Part shown: positions 1-11,178 of the stretch, piece by piece
How the letters are laid out: every line of letters starts with the position of its first letter
Position numbering within the stretch: position 1 is the first letter of the stretch
Source of the DNA: Diphasiastrum complanatum
Lineage: Eukaryota > Streptophyta > Lycopodiopsida > Lycopodiales > Lycopodiaceae
Assembly (NCBI GenBank): GCA_029204225.1
Contig: CM055111.1
Location: forward strand, 29,100,340 to 29,164,339
Length of the DNA stretch: 64,000 nt
Direction: 5' to 3'
The notes under the pieces: generated by a model
Told to the model about the DNA's origin: nothing
Seen by the model: only the letters and a program-made list of their open reading frames with translations
The model's database searches: none
Made by a program: the position numbers and the translations under genes

Positions 1-191
1 TGATGCACCAATTGCCTTAGCTGCGTCAATTCCTTGAGATCCTGCTGATCCCGACTATGCTTTGCTTGCATATCCACAATCTGTTGCTGTAGACTGTTAA
101 TAGCCAGCATCAAAGCATCAGGGTCTAAAACAGAGGCAGATACTGTAGCCTCATGAACAGGGGACATAGGCTGTGTGGTAGGAGTAGCCAT
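1..191 (-). CDS. N-terminus of a gag-like polyprotein, cut by the window edge
   Basis: An open minus-strand frame starts with ATG at 191-189 and runs about 63 codons off the left edge. The visible part is Ser/Thr/Pro-rich at the start and then becomes Gln/Leu/Lys-rich with coiled-coil character. This is the usual look of the start of a Gypsy-type gag, but no diagnostic motif falls inside the window. The primer-binding site and LTR at 2057-2715 have the same orientation and lie upstream, so this is probably the gag of that element. The long distance (about 1.9 kb) leaves room for another insertion in between. An unrelated coiled-coil gene is the alternative. Confidence 0.45.
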   Translation of the reverse strand, partial: MATPTTQPMSPVHEATVSASVLDPDALMLAINSLQQQIVDMQAKHSRDQQDLKELTQLRQLVH

Positions 192-2056
192 TTTTTCAAA
201 GAGAAGAGAGGTGAATTAAGAAGAGATGAAAGAAGAGAATCAAAAGCTACTCAAGGAAGGTAGATACAAAGCTACTCTTGCTGACTCTTCACAAACCAGA
301 TGGTATTGTCCATGGCTGCCAAGAGGAATAAGAGAGAGCAAAGGGAAGGATGCACCCCCACCTCCACCTCTTTTCACAAGTAACAGATGCAAGGAAGAAG
401 CATACCTCCCTCTCCATGCCATCCTACTACATGCCAAGTGGCTTTACCTTGCCACCTAGCTTCCACCTCAGCATACTGGTCACTTCTAGCAACCTGCCAG
501 GTGGCCTCCCTGTTCACAGATTCTACTGAATCTGTTAACACGGTTTCTTTTTCTCTTCTTCGTTCGTTCTTCTGTTAGTTACGGTTCTTACGGTTTGATC
601 TTGTTATTAGAACAGTTTCCAAACAGAAGCGTTTCTCAGATTACAGCGTGTATTCCCAGCCTGTCAGTGGGGAGAGATGGATTCGTTACTCAGCTACATG
701 CATAAACAAGCCATGCAACCAGTCCTAGCTCAGTTTAGATCAACGTTCTGAATCAGGGAGCAATTCTACAACCTATCTACTAAAATCAGGAAACAAACAA
801 GGACAAAATTAAGCTACTCAATCAAGAAAGCAAGAAACGAGGAAACTAATTTCCTAACAGCACTCTAGCAGCCCAAGAATCAAGAAACACCCATTTCTTG
901 ATGCTTAGAATGCCCAAGAACAATCAAGAACTGGAATGTCAGAGAATATGCAAGATCTACACCACAAATGCTGATTCCTACATTAATCCACAAACAAAAA
1001 ATGAAATCTAATCCACAACTAAGAAGCAAGAGAGTAAGCAAGAAAACTAGTTAATCCACAACACAAAGAAAATCAAAGCATGCTCATAGAAACTTCACTC
1101 AAGAACATTGCCAGCTTAGCAATAATCAAGAACTCGTGGAAGATCTTCTTTATTTACTTAAGAGAACTTGACAATACATTCAAAGCTCCCTCACAAGAGA
1201 GGGGGGCCCTTAAATAAGCAAGAGGGCTGCCCATGTGGAGCCCAAGTGGCAATTTCACCAAATTAGAAATTACATGTGGAATTTGCCCTTCCACTAGAGG
1301 TCACCATCAAAAGGTGGCTCACTCTAAATTATTTAAGGGGGGTCTACATTTATTTACAATGCCTAGGAAATATTACTAGCTCCTACATGGTCGTTCCTTC
1401 TTTGGGATACACCATGTAGGCTCACATAGATAATTCACTGTCATCCTAGCTAGTAATTTCTCGGCTCTCATGCTCGGCTCTCAGTTTCTTCTGCTCTCCT
1501 CCTTCTGAGACCTCCTCGGTCATGGGTGAGAGATACTCTGTGTCTTCAGCTTGGCTCGGCATTTGGGGATTCTCTGGAATCCGCCTTCCCCCTCCTTCTA
1601 TAAGTTATTTTTCTTCCATATGTCCATCGCTGATAGACAGGAACAGGAAGAAGAAAACTTGATTAATTTTCCAAGGAGGGCCTTGATTTGGTGGCAGTAT
1701 TGCCAACTGCTTTTTTGCAACCCCCGCTGGTCAAACAACGATGTAAAAATTTCCAGGTTAAGTTATTTGCTGAGGAGGGCCCATCGCGACCAAAATTCTA
1801 CAATTTTGGAGCGGAATCTCACTAGGAGGGACCGCCACCTGTCCCACCTTGGACAGTGCCACGTGGCAGGTCCTCCTTAGGTCCCCTACCATTTTTTAAA
1901 AAAAAATTTACTTGAATTTTTCAAAAAAACAGTGGAAGGAAGAATAGAAAAAGACGCATAAAAAATGTGTTTAAACCTGATTTGAAATCCGTCAAAAGCG
2001 CCAAAACTTACAAGAGAAACTCTACGGATCAACGCACCTGCTTTCAGCATGCAGTG
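192..2056 (-). other. Leader region of the left LTR element, with a possible nested promoter
   Basis: No convincing coding frame is seen. On the minus strand there is a TATA-like TTATTTAAGG near 1208-1218, and AATAAA at 1149-1154 about 60 bases downstream. This spacing resembles the promoter and poly(A) signal of an LTR, so an additional LTR or part of one may be nested here, but I could not define its ends. The rest is A-rich or of mixed composition. Short frames on either strand look like chance. Confidence 0.35.
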
Positions 2057-2068
2057 GCTCTGATACCA
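2057..2068 (-). other. tRNA-Met type primer-binding site
   Basis: The minus strand reads TGGTATCAGAGC, the standard plant initiator-tRNA(Met) primer-binding site of LTR retrotransposons. It lies two bases inside the LTR that starts at 2071. This sets the orientation: the element body runs to the left on the minus strand. Confidence 0.85.
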
Positions 2069-2070
2069 TA

Positions 2071-2715
2071 TGTTACAATCCTACTTACTGCAAACCTCCA
2101 GGTGCCGGTTAACCACAAGAGACCGAACGATTCACGTTCCACCCCGCCATAGGACCTAATCCGGGTCCACCCACCATGCCCTGGCCTGTGAGTGTATCAA
2201 GCTGGATCCGACCTCCTTCCCGGACGGCGTCCCATACCACCGCCTAGGCTCTCAGTCATCTCCTGCCTCACGGTAGCAATACATCCTGGCTGTGCACACG
2301 CTCTCCATCCACCTCCTCCTAGGTAGATAGAATGGATGACAAATGAGCCCTCCTTGTATACCTCCAAGGAGAGAGACTCCAAGCCATGTGCACTCCTGGA
2401 TCACGACACGTGGCAACCATGCAGGTTCACGAGTCATCGGTCAAGTCTACAGGCCCAGCCATCGTCTAGTCTCAAGTCTGGGTTTGGGACCCAAGGGATT
2501 TGGGTCCCTAGCACCTACCCTGTCCACTCAGGTCCTCCCGGACCTGTCCTTCCATTCCAGTCTGTCCGCTCAGCTCAGGTCCTCCTGACCTGTCCTATCT
2601 GTCCGCTCAGGTCTGCTCAGGGACCTGTCCGCACCTTGCTATGGCCTCTCCTACTAGCCAATCATCTGCTCCTGCTGACCTGGCCTTCACTGGCTCTTCT
2701 TCTTTTTCTGTAACA
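2071..2715 (-). mobile_element. 5' LTR of a minus-strand LTR retrotransposon
   Basis: The segment begins TGTTACA and ends TGTAACA, a perfect 7-bp inverted terminal repeat, and is 645 bp long. It abuts a tRNA-Met primer-binding site, so it is the 5' LTR. The partner LTR would lie left of the window. It is GC-richer than its surroundings and has C/T-rich direct repeats around 2510-2620. No obvious TATA box is seen. It appears to have inserted into the 5' part of the first LINE, whose start is missing. Confidence 0.8.
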
Positions 2716-2748
2716 TACCTGGTCTGACAGTCTTCACCTCATCTTCCA

Positions 2749-3327
2749 TTGCAGGCCAGTGTTGCACCGATCCCAATTTTATTTTCGGTTGATGCCTATT
2801 GTATCTCTGCAGAGCAACTGCAACCTAGCAACTTAGCTGACTTTGATTCTCTTCACAACTACTTAAAACATCAGTTCAAAGAGGTGTTTCAATTTATCGA
2901 GAAATTGCAGCTACAGAATCAGACGCTTCATGAAGAACTTATCAAAGTCGGTCTTCAGAATAAGCATTTACAAGGCACTATCAACATGATGAAAACGAAA
3001 GGGATGTAGGATCTTCATTCGCAGCAAGAGGTGGAAAGTAAAATCTCATCGTTGTCAAAAGAAGTGGAAGAAACTCGTACATGGGCCTCGGTTCTTAAGC
3101 AAGATGGTAATTCCTCTAACCAAGTTCAGCCTTCGTTAATGAATTCTTCCTTCGAGAATGTTTTTACAGAACACGAGCGAAGAGCCAAGAAGGCTCTCAG
3201 TATACGAGTTAGGGGTATTCCTAAAGCTCCTGTGCCAACTCCGCAGATTACATGCTCTAGTGTGCGGAATCCACTGAAGCCCACAAGTGCTGCCTTCAAT
3301 GCCTGCAAAATGCCCCAGGCTGATTGA
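2749..3327 (+). pseudogene. LINE copy 1, ORF1 relic
   Basis: Two in-phase open segments (2749-3009 and 3031-3327) are separated by stop codons. The first is a Leu/Gln/Glu-rich coiled coil. The second contains the beginning of an RRM-like fold (ALSIRVRGIP), the same block found in ORF1 of the other LINE copies (HNIRVCGIP at about 7819, HNFRVRGIS at about 10888). In LINEs ORF1 is an RNA-binding chaperone that forms the RNP with ORF2. This copy is broken by stops and diverges after the RNA-binding start. Confidence 0.6.
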
Positions 3328-4041
3328 GCGTGGCTAAAGCGAAGGCCACTGGGGAGCTTGCGGTCTCAATTTGGACACACACTCATGCTCGCTCCAGCCC
3401 AGGCATCGCAGGCAGAAATCAATTGGCGCAAGTATTCTACAGAAATCAATTGGTGCAATATATCTGGGTTGGGACTTCTGACGCTTCACGACACTCACAG
3501 AAGTCATGAAACAAGTGACAAGTAGCAGATATTCATCTTAAGCCAACATACAAGCACAGGATGCTCTCCCTTGGTTCGATTACAGTTCACAACTTCATCA
3601 CTCATGCTGACAGCGCAATGCTCCAACACACAATGGCAAAGCAAGGTTTGAACTTTGATCTATCATTGATCCATCCAGCGGTCTGCACCAGTTACCAGAC
3701 TAAGGTAAGGCCACTACAGCAGGTAAGGCTGATCGCACACCTTTTCCAAACAGATGTTTCTGCAAGGGCAATCAATCTTGGCAACCTCTGTCTCCTTCTC
3801 CTCACGCTGCCATCATTGGAAGAAGGTTCCAACAGCTGTCTAACTCACTCAAATCATGCCATCCTATGAGTATAGGATCATGATGATCTGAAGCAGTAAG
3901 ACAGGGATTTAGACTTCCACAACCAGCAGGTGATTTCTGGAAAGGAGCTCATCACTTCCAACTAGCAATCAGCTACAAAATCTACAGAACTGCTTCACAA
4001 TCTCCTTCTGTTCCATCTTCCAGGACTGCCTTGCTGGAAAT

Positions 4042-6718
4042 ATGGAACCAAAAGACCTCTTGATTCCTCTCATTCATAGCTTTACCATTCTCCCTCCCAC
4101 CCTGGCTGATCATTCACTGCTCTTACTCTCTGCTGGCCAGACTTCTCCCCTTCCAACCGCTCGACCCAAGACCGCTAAGCCTCGTTTTTCTTTTTGTGCA
4201 CAGTTCATCCCACAATACATCCTCATGCTCAACACTCTTCTGCAAGATTTTCCCTTCTCCTCTTCTATTGAGAAAAGGCTAGCTTCTTGTTGCATTCCCT
4301 CATACAAGCCGCCACCCAGGCTTTTCCCCATAAGACATATTTCACTCACCGAAAGACCTATAACCGATGGTATGATCATGATTGCCACACCTTACATAAG
4401 CAGGTGCTATTCGCCATGCATCACTCTCCCAATCTTTTGGTGCAAGTACAAAAGCAGTATCGTCATGTAGTCAATAAAAAGAAAAGAGACTATCTAACAA
4501 CAGATGGTCAGAAGCTTATAGACTCTCTTTTCTCTTCCTCCTCCTCTCTTTTCTGGAAACTCTTTTCTAAGAAGTCTTTCTTACTTTCATCCATTGATAT
4601 CGACTCTTGGGTGGAATATGATACTCGCTTATACACTACAGATGCCCCCCCTATCCCTATCACTCGACCCGCTACATTCTCTCTCTTTACCTCTGACCAG
4701 ATTGAATCTGCGATTAGGAAAGCCCAACCCCATAAAGCGAAAGACGTTGACTCACTTAACTTAGACTTTCTCAAACCTGTCTCCCAACTTCTCTCTCCTT
4801 ACATTGCCCATACTTTTAACATGGCTTTCCAATCAACTGGTGCACGAATCTCCTCCATCCCATCCTCAAGGTTGGCAACCCAATGAACATCGATGACTAC
4901 CGCACTCTTATGATCAGTCACACGATGGCGAAGCTCTATGGCTCAGTTCTACAATTTATGGTTTGATCCCAGGCGGAGTCAGATGAGTTATTTGCTCTTG
5001 GACAGGTTGGTTTCAGACCCAAATATTCTACTATTGATCATGCTTTTGTTCTGCGATGCATAATAGATGAGGCTCGACATCGGAGACGGAGAGTATATTG
5101 TTGCTTTGTGGATTTCCGCAAGGCCTTTGATTCAGTTCCACGGCACCTGCTACTTCAGTGCTTATCCTCACTTGGTTTTTCATAGGATATCATTATGGCT
5201 ATCAGCACCTTATATGAGAGGGTATAGCACGCTTCAGAGATGGCAGCAGTTGGTCGTCTTTTATCTAGAGCACAGTTGGGGTCAAGCACGGATGTCCACT
5301 CTCTCCTACTCTTTTTGCATTGTACATTGATGATCTTGAGCGGATCATCAAGGAAGGGTGGTGATGGATGTCCACTTGCTGATGTTATTATTCCTATCCT
5401 ATTGTAGGACGATGTGGCATTGCTATCCTCTGCAGCCTCTGGGTTACAGCGACATCTTGATGCTCTTTATGGTTTTTGCTTAGTGTGGGGCTTGGCGGTG
5501 AATATTGCGAAGACCAAGGTCATGGTGTTTAACACTAACCGACAACATATGAGAGATGACACATTTTAGTGTGATGGACAACCGCTGGAGATTGTTACCT
5601 CATGCACCTATCTAGGTGTACTATTCATCGGTCCCTTACTCACTTTTCGCTCTACTGCTCTATCTCGCCTGCGTAAGGGGCATGTTGCCTTGGTACAGAT
5701 GGAGAGAGTGTGTACTACTTACCATATTCATGATCCTGCTTCTAGAGACCACCTTTTCTCTACAGTGGTCTCACCAGTGGCTTTGCACTCGGCGGAGGTT
5801 TGGTGCCCAGGGATATCTCAAGGTACTTGGAGAGACATCACCCGCTTGCAGATCACCATGTTAGGGAGGATGATTCGTGCGAAGCCATCAGTTCCTCATG
5901 AGATTCTTTTGGCGGAGTTTGCCTCACTTCCCATGGTGGTAGAGGCTTTGTTTCAGATTGTTACCTTTCTACATCGCCTTGAGACCATGGATACTCACAG
6001 ATACGCGTTGGCAGCGCTTACCTCTTCTCAAGCTATAGCTGAACAACAGGCTAGATCTTCCTGGTATGGTGATGTGGCTAGTTTCTTCCAGTCATGGGGC
6101 TTCTCGATGCTGGATCTCCCATAGGGAACTCATGCATTTATCAGACAACCGTTGTATCGTAGCTATTGCCACATAGTATGGGATCGTCCTGATCATGACA
6201 GGGTCAGGCTTACCTTTTATGGCGCACATATCTTATGTAGAGACATTCTGGGACTTCCTATTAGACCTTTATATCTATCTCTTCCTCTTTCTTGTGGGCT
6301 CCGATATAGGTTGAGACAGTTACGAGTCTCTTCGCACCAGCTTGCTATTGAGACATGCAAATATTCAGGCATTTCGAGAGAGCATCGGATCTGCCAGGTA
6401 TGCACATTGGGTGTAGTGGAGGATGAGTTCCATTTTATCTTCACATGCCCTACATACTATGAGATACGTGGTCGATATCATTGTTTATATCGGGACACCT
6501 CCATTACCCTCAGTACCTTTTTGGAGTATCAGGATCCCAGATGTGTTGGCCTTTTACTACGAGAGATGCTTACGTTGAGAGCCTCTTTGATATCGTCGGA
6601 AGATACTACTGATTATGGCCAGCATCTTATCACTAGCTTCTTTCAAAAGCATGAGCGCGATGGCCTATCAGATGATGAGGTAGTCATACCGGTGAGGGCG
6701 AAGGCCCAACATACTTAG
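4042..6718 (+). pseudogene. LINE copy 1, ORF2 relic (EN tail, RT, zf-RVT)
   Basis: The order is the tail of an endonuclease (PLIHSFTILPPTLADHS, ~4069-4120), a pre-RT linker (to ~4870), a reverse transcriptase (DYRTLMISH near 4892; FVDFRKAFDSVPRHLL near 5102) and a C-terminal zinc-binding region (CQVC-x9-EFHFIFTCP near 6393-6450) typical of plant LINE zf-RVT. The reading frame changes several times. The catalytic YADD block at about 5410 is destroyed: a stop codon replaces the Tyr and the adjacent codon is lost. Most of the endonuclease is absent. Clearly inactive. Confidence 0.85.
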
Positions 6719-7109
6719 CCACCACCTCCTGCCAGATCTACATGAGCCTCTAGAGCTACCAGAGCTCCTCGACACCAGCCACGGATCACAGCTTCTATGG
6801 GTATTAGACGTTTTTTTCGGGACTGATAGTTTATTCTTCCTTTTTACTTTCCTCAGCAGAGCAGGAGGTTAAGCTCTTGCACATGTACCCTCTTTAGAGT
6901 TGGAGGTTAAGCTCTTATATGCTTTTTATGATTCTATATTGGATGTGTCTTTAACTAGCTAGAGAGATTTCTATATTGTTTTTTCCAGTTAGACTAGCGA
7001 TTTTTATGTTGTCCGACATGGACAATGTTCCTACGAGATATGTACTTATTTCTTTTGTCTTATGTGCCCTTGGGCACCCAATAGACATTAATATAATTTC
7101 TTCTTCTTC

Positions 7110-7112
<3 letters not shown>
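6719..7112 (+). mobile_element. LINE copy 1, 3' untranslated end with hairpin
   Basis: Non-coding tail of LINE copy 1. It ends with the perfect inverted repeat GTGCCC-TT-GGGCAC (7064-7077), then AGACATTAATATA and a short run of TTC. LINE copy 3 ends in the same order (TGCC-TTTT-GGCA at 14780-14791, AGACATTAATAAA, then TTC repeats). The 3' end is therefore defined by comparison, and the tail is a TTC microsatellite rather than poly(A). Confidence 0.7.

Positions 7113-7159
<47 letters not shown>
7113..7159 (+). repeat. (TC)n microsatellite
   Basis: About 47 bases of nearly pure CT repeat directly after the TTC tail of LINE copy 1 and directly before the 5' end of LINE copy 2. The open frames on the opposite strand (Arg-Glu repeats) are artefacts of this tract. 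Confidence 0.95.
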
Positions 7160-7162
<3 letters not shown>

Positions 7163-7294
7163 TTGCCACCTCGTTGATGTTGCCAACTCCCCCCTCGCTG
7201 CTGCTGCCACCTCACCCTCTCCCCTCGCTGTTGCTGCCACCTCAGCCCCCACTGCCACCTCACATCTGATGCCCAATGACTGCCTGCTGCTGAC

Positions 7295-7986
7295 ATGGCA
7301 CGCCCCTCCACCTCATCCCTCTTCTCTTCTTCTTCATCCTCCTCTTTCACTTCTTCTTCTTCCTCTCTCACTATTGCTCTCCCCTCCCTTTCACCCTCTT
7401 CCTCTTCCGCATCGTCTTTACACCAACCCACAGCTCCTCCATCTACCGTACCCATTCCCTACACTCCCTCCAAATCAGTTGAACTCTTTTCCTCTTGGGA
7501 AGCTGACCAAATGAGAACAGATTTCCAGCTTTTGAAGCAAGAGCTCTCACAGTTGAAAGAAGTAGTGGTCTCCTTAGTAAACAAAAGAACTTATTGCAGT
7601 CCAAAGTCGCCTCATTGGAGCAAGTGATCAACACTAAGCAGGTTGCAGCCTCGGAATCGACCACCACCATGATACGGGAACTTGAGAGTAAAATTGAACA
7701 ACACAAAGATTCATGGGCAGCAGTCTTGAAGAAAGGCTCCAAACCTAGTGCCCCCATTTCCTTAGTTATCTCAACCACCATTTCGGAAGAATGGTCAAGG
7801 GAGCAAAAAGCCCACAACATCAGGGTTTGCGGGATACCGGACACTCAGGATGCTATTGCCGAAGCTGCGAGTTTTCTCGAGTCCACTCTAGGACATGTGA
7901 CAAATGGGCTAGATGCAGCTTGGAGGACCACCAGAGATGCAGCCACACTGATCATTCGCTTCACATCCTATCCTTCTTCTTGGTAA
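7295..7986 (+). pseudogene. LINE copy 2, ORF1 (frameshifted)
   Basis: Frame 7295-7627 encodes a Ser-rich head followed by the family block beginning SKSVELFSSWEADQ. Frame 7594-7986 continues with a coiled coil (QSKVASLEQVINTKQ), a WAAVLKKG motif and the RNA-binding start HNIRVCGIP. A frameshift near 7590-7625 separates the halves. Copy 3 has the same order. After about 7980 the homology stops and is replaced by about 200 bases of unrelated DNA, so the ORF1 C-terminus is missing. Confidence 0.7.
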
Positions 7987-8114
7987 TGCGCTGGTGTAAC
8001 CTTAATTTTGATGTAATATCTTACTTTTCTCTTAAGACCCAATATACTGATCTAAAGTCGTAGTTAGGTGATTGTAGCATTGGATCCACATATTACTTCT
8101 GTCAAGTAAGGATT

Positions 8115-9664
8115 TTGGTTCTAGCAGCGTACGTACAATGCATTTCCATAAAATCTAGTTGTAGATTGTCTTTTCCGGTTCACCCAACTGCCTGCTATTT
8201 TCCTCCAGAGTCCTCCTTTGTTGAGGGAGTTGGCTCACCTTATTTGGATCTTTCAGCGGATACCATCAGATTTGCAGAGCGGGGGCATATTTTCCTCACG
8301 GGGGATTTAAATGCTCGGACAGCCTCACGACAGACAGAGTTCCATGATGCTACAGATCAGATGCGAGTCCATGCCCTTGATAGTGACAACTTGGGGATCA
8401 CCAGGATTTCTGCAGATGGACTGGGACCTATTACATCATATGGTGAGTACCTATTACAGTTTGGTGAGGCACATGAGTTAGCCATTTATAATGGCCTACC
8501 TCACTGGCCTAATTCTGGCAGCTATACTTGTCACCCTCACAGTGGCGGTCATAATGTGGTTGATTACCTCATGGGGTCACCATCATCCATCCCTCTTATT
8601 CACAGCTTCCATATCTCCCCTACCACCCTTTTTGATCATTCGTTCCTATCCTTCACTATTGGCCACCTTCCACCACCACAGCCTCAACACCAATCCATAC
8701 TTTCCCGTGCACCCAAATGCACCTTCCACCCTCTCTCTATCCCACTTTACCAGGAATCCCTCGTCTCCCTACTTCACTCCTTTCCACACAGTGAACCACT
8801 GGAGTCACAAACCACCTTGCTCACCACCTGTCTCCACACTGCTGCTACTTTCGCTTTCCCTTCTAAACCTCATAAGCACAAACTAGTCCATCCATGATCA
8901 TGCCGACCTTTCCACCCACCGTGGTATGATGCGGAATTCCGATCCCTACACCACTCTGTTTCCACGCCCGCCATCTCCTCCGCTCTTCACGACAAATGTA
9001 CAATTGCACACTCCGTCACAAAAAACATGCCTATGACGACTCTGAAGGAAACCGTCTTGTGCACCTCCTTCTCAGTTCCTCCTCAAGTGCCTTTTGAGTT
9101 CATCCCTCGTGCCCCATCCCCTCTTCTGGATGATTTACATATCTGCTCGTTTCCACGCCCGCCATCTCCTCCACTCTTCACGACAAATGTACAACCGCAC
9201 ACTCCGTCGCAAAAAATGTGTCTATGACGACTCTGAAGGAAACCGTCTTGAGCACCTCCTTCTCAGTTCCTCCTCAGGTGCCTTTTGAGTCTATCCCTCG
9301 TGCCCCATCCCCTCTTCTGGACGATTTACATATCTGGACCGAGTATGCTACCTTGCTTTACACTATACCCACTGATACGCCCATCTCCATCTCCTCTCGA
9401 CCTTTAGACTTCACCTTTTTCACCCCTGACTTGGTTCGGGCAGCAATCACAAAGCTGAAAACCCACTGCACCAGGGACATTGAAGACCTTGAATCTAAGC
9501 TACTGATTCATGCCTCCGATACCCTTGCCCCTACATTATCTACTCTCCTTAACCATGTTGTTGTTGAGGGCTTCCCATCCTCTTGGTGCACCAACATCAT
9601 ACATCCTATCCACAAAAATGGTGACCCCATGGTACCTAGTAATTACCGCACTATTATGATTGGA
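8115..9664 (+). pseudogene. LINE copy 2, ORF2 fragment (endonuclease and pre-RT)
   Basis: From about 8190 the frame matches the endonuclease (exonuclease-endonuclease-phosphatase fold) of copy 3: ACYFPPESS, GHIFLTGDLNARTAS (catalytic Asp and Asn of the GDLN motif, ~8285-8330) and the DYLMG and DHSFLSF blocks near 8560 and 8636. The N-terminal part with the first metal-binding residues is missing. A 191-bp tandem duplication (8959-9340) follows. The pre-RT region then continues (SRPLDFTFFTPDLV) to NYRTIMIGH at about 9661, where the element ends abruptly at the next LINE. Inactive. Confidence 0.8.
8959..9340 (+). repeat. 191-bp tandem duplication inside LINE copy 2
   Basis: Unit 1 (8959-9149) and unit 2 (9150-9340) both begin TTTCCACGCCCGCC and end at the block encoding LDDLHI, with roughly 5-7% mismatches by eye. 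191 is not a multiple of three, so the duplication shifts the frame. Copies 1 and 3 have a single unit at this place. Confidence 0.9.
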
Positions 9665-9720
9665 CACGTTAGAACATCAAAAACGAGATCTCAAGGCCCT
9701 CAATGTCAGGGTTAGGGGAG
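9665..9720 (+). pseudogene. Scrap of a different LINE ORF1 at the copy 2/copy 3 junction
   Basis: A short segment encodes EHQKRDLKALNVRVRG, which resembles the RNA-binding start of LINE ORF1 (compare ERRAKKALSIRVRG in copy 1). It is fused to the broken RT of copy 2 on the left and to the C-rich leader of copy 3 on the right. It may be a template switch or a remnant of an intermediate insertion. Confidence 0.45.
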
Positions 9721-10500
9721 CTTTAGCAGCCACCAGCTGTTATTGCGTAGCAGCAGCAGCCAACGGCCCCCCTTTCCCGTGCCCACCCCACCCCCACCCC
9801 CACCCCCACCCCCCCCTTCTCATTCTCCTTCTCCTTCTCCCTTCCCTCCTCCCCCCCATCCTCAACTGACCCTTCTCCACCAGGGGGGGCTGCTGCTGAG
9901 CTTCGCAGCCTTTACCCCCCTGCCCCCTTTCTCATTCTCCTTCCCCCTCCCCCCCTTGCTCATTCTCCTTCCCCCTCCACCCTTCTCATCTCTCTCTCTC
10001 TCTCTCTCTCTCTTCGCGATGGTGCAGTCCGTTGACTGCCGCCTCCCTGTGATCTCCGCACCTTGTCCCGCTGATCTGGCAGCCTGTCTCTTTGATCTCC
10101 GCACCATGTCCCGCTGGGCACCTAACTCGCTGATCTGGCAGCCCCGCTGGGCAACTCCCTCACTCCATCCCCCTCTTTGAAAAGCAACGATGGCTCCCAA
10201 AAAAAGTCCTGTACCCTGCCAAGAAAAGCCCCCCCCCCCCCTCGTTCTACTGTAGCGCTACCCCCCACTTGGTCCTACTGTAGTGCTACCCCCCACTTGT
10301 CCTACTGTAGCGCTGATGCCTGAAGAAAAGGCAGCGCTGCCTGCTGTACCTCCTGGCTTCCCCTCCAGCCTGCCTGCCTCCTGTCTGCCGCCTTCTGTAC
10401 CTACCATCTGCCTGTCCCCACATACCACGTCTTCTTCTTCTTCTCTGAAATCCACCCACGCTGATCTGCCTATTCCAATCAGCCAAGCAACCGCAATACC
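9721..10500 (+). mobile_element. LINE copy 3, pyrimidine-rich 5' leader
   Basis: The region is extremely C/T-rich, with repeated CCCCC and TTCTCATTCTCCTT blocks and a (TC)n tract at 9989-10013. The same word appears just after the TTC tail of copy 3 at 14880-14940, which supports this as the family's 5' leader. The open frames (Pro/Leu-rich) are composition artefacts, apart from the last part leading into ORF1 near 10500. Confidence 0.6.
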
Positions 10501-10502
10501 CC

Positions 10503-11178
10503 CATCCACAGTACCCATCCCCTACACTCCCTCCAAATCAATTGAACTTTTCTCGTCTTGGGAGGTAGATCAGTTTAAAGCAGATTTCCAGATTATGAAG
10601 AAAGGACCTCACAGCTACAGGGATCAGTGGTCTCCTTAATCGAAGACAAGAATCTGTTGCAGTCCAAAGTTGCCTTATTGGAGCAAACCATCAGCGCTAA
10701 ACAAGTTGCAGCCTCAAAATCCACTACCACCACGATACGAGAACTAGAGCACAAGATTGAGCAGCACAAAGAGGAAACTCTTTCTTGGGCATCGATATTG
10801 AAGAAAGGCACCAAACCCAGCGCTCCCATCTCCTCGGTCATTTCGGCCACTATTTCGGAAGAACGATCAAGAGAACAAAAGGCCCATAATTTCAGGGTCC
10901 GCGGGATATCAGACACACAAGATGCCATTGCTGAGTCCCAGCGGTTTCTTGATACTACCCTAGGACATGTGACAGATGGATTGGATACAACTTGGAGGAC
11001 TACTAGAGACGCAGCCACACTGATCATTCGCTTCACCTCATTGACCAGTCGTAGAGAGGCTTTGCGCTGCAGAGCCAAACTACGAGGCACTACCATATAT
11101 ATGGACGATGATCTTACTTACATCCAGGTTGAGGAGCGGCGTAAGGCCTTCCAAGAGGCCCGAGAATCTGGCGGATGA
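10503..11178 (+). pseudogene. LINE copy 3, ORF1 (one frameshift)
   Basis: The block starting VPIPYTPSKSIELFSSWE is in the frame ending at 10639. The remainder is in the frame 10627-11178. It holds a coiled coil (QSKVALLEQTISAKQ), WASILKKGTKPSAP and an RNA-binding domain (HNFRVRGIS, then DAATLIIRFTS and REALRCRAK at the position of an RRM second half) and ends at a TGA at 11176-11178. This is the most complete ORF1 of the window. Expected role: RNA-binding coat of the LINE RNP. ORF2 overlaps its 3' end by 71 bases in another frame. Confidence 0.75.

Noticed and set aside
6951-7455. Minus-strand frames of Arg-Glu repeats over 7060-7280
   Set aside because: They are translations of the (TC)n microsatellite and flanking pyrimidine tracts.
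9743-10180. Pro/Leu-rich frame as a proline-rich protein
   Set aside because: The region is the C/T-rich LINE leader; codon content follows base composition in every frame.
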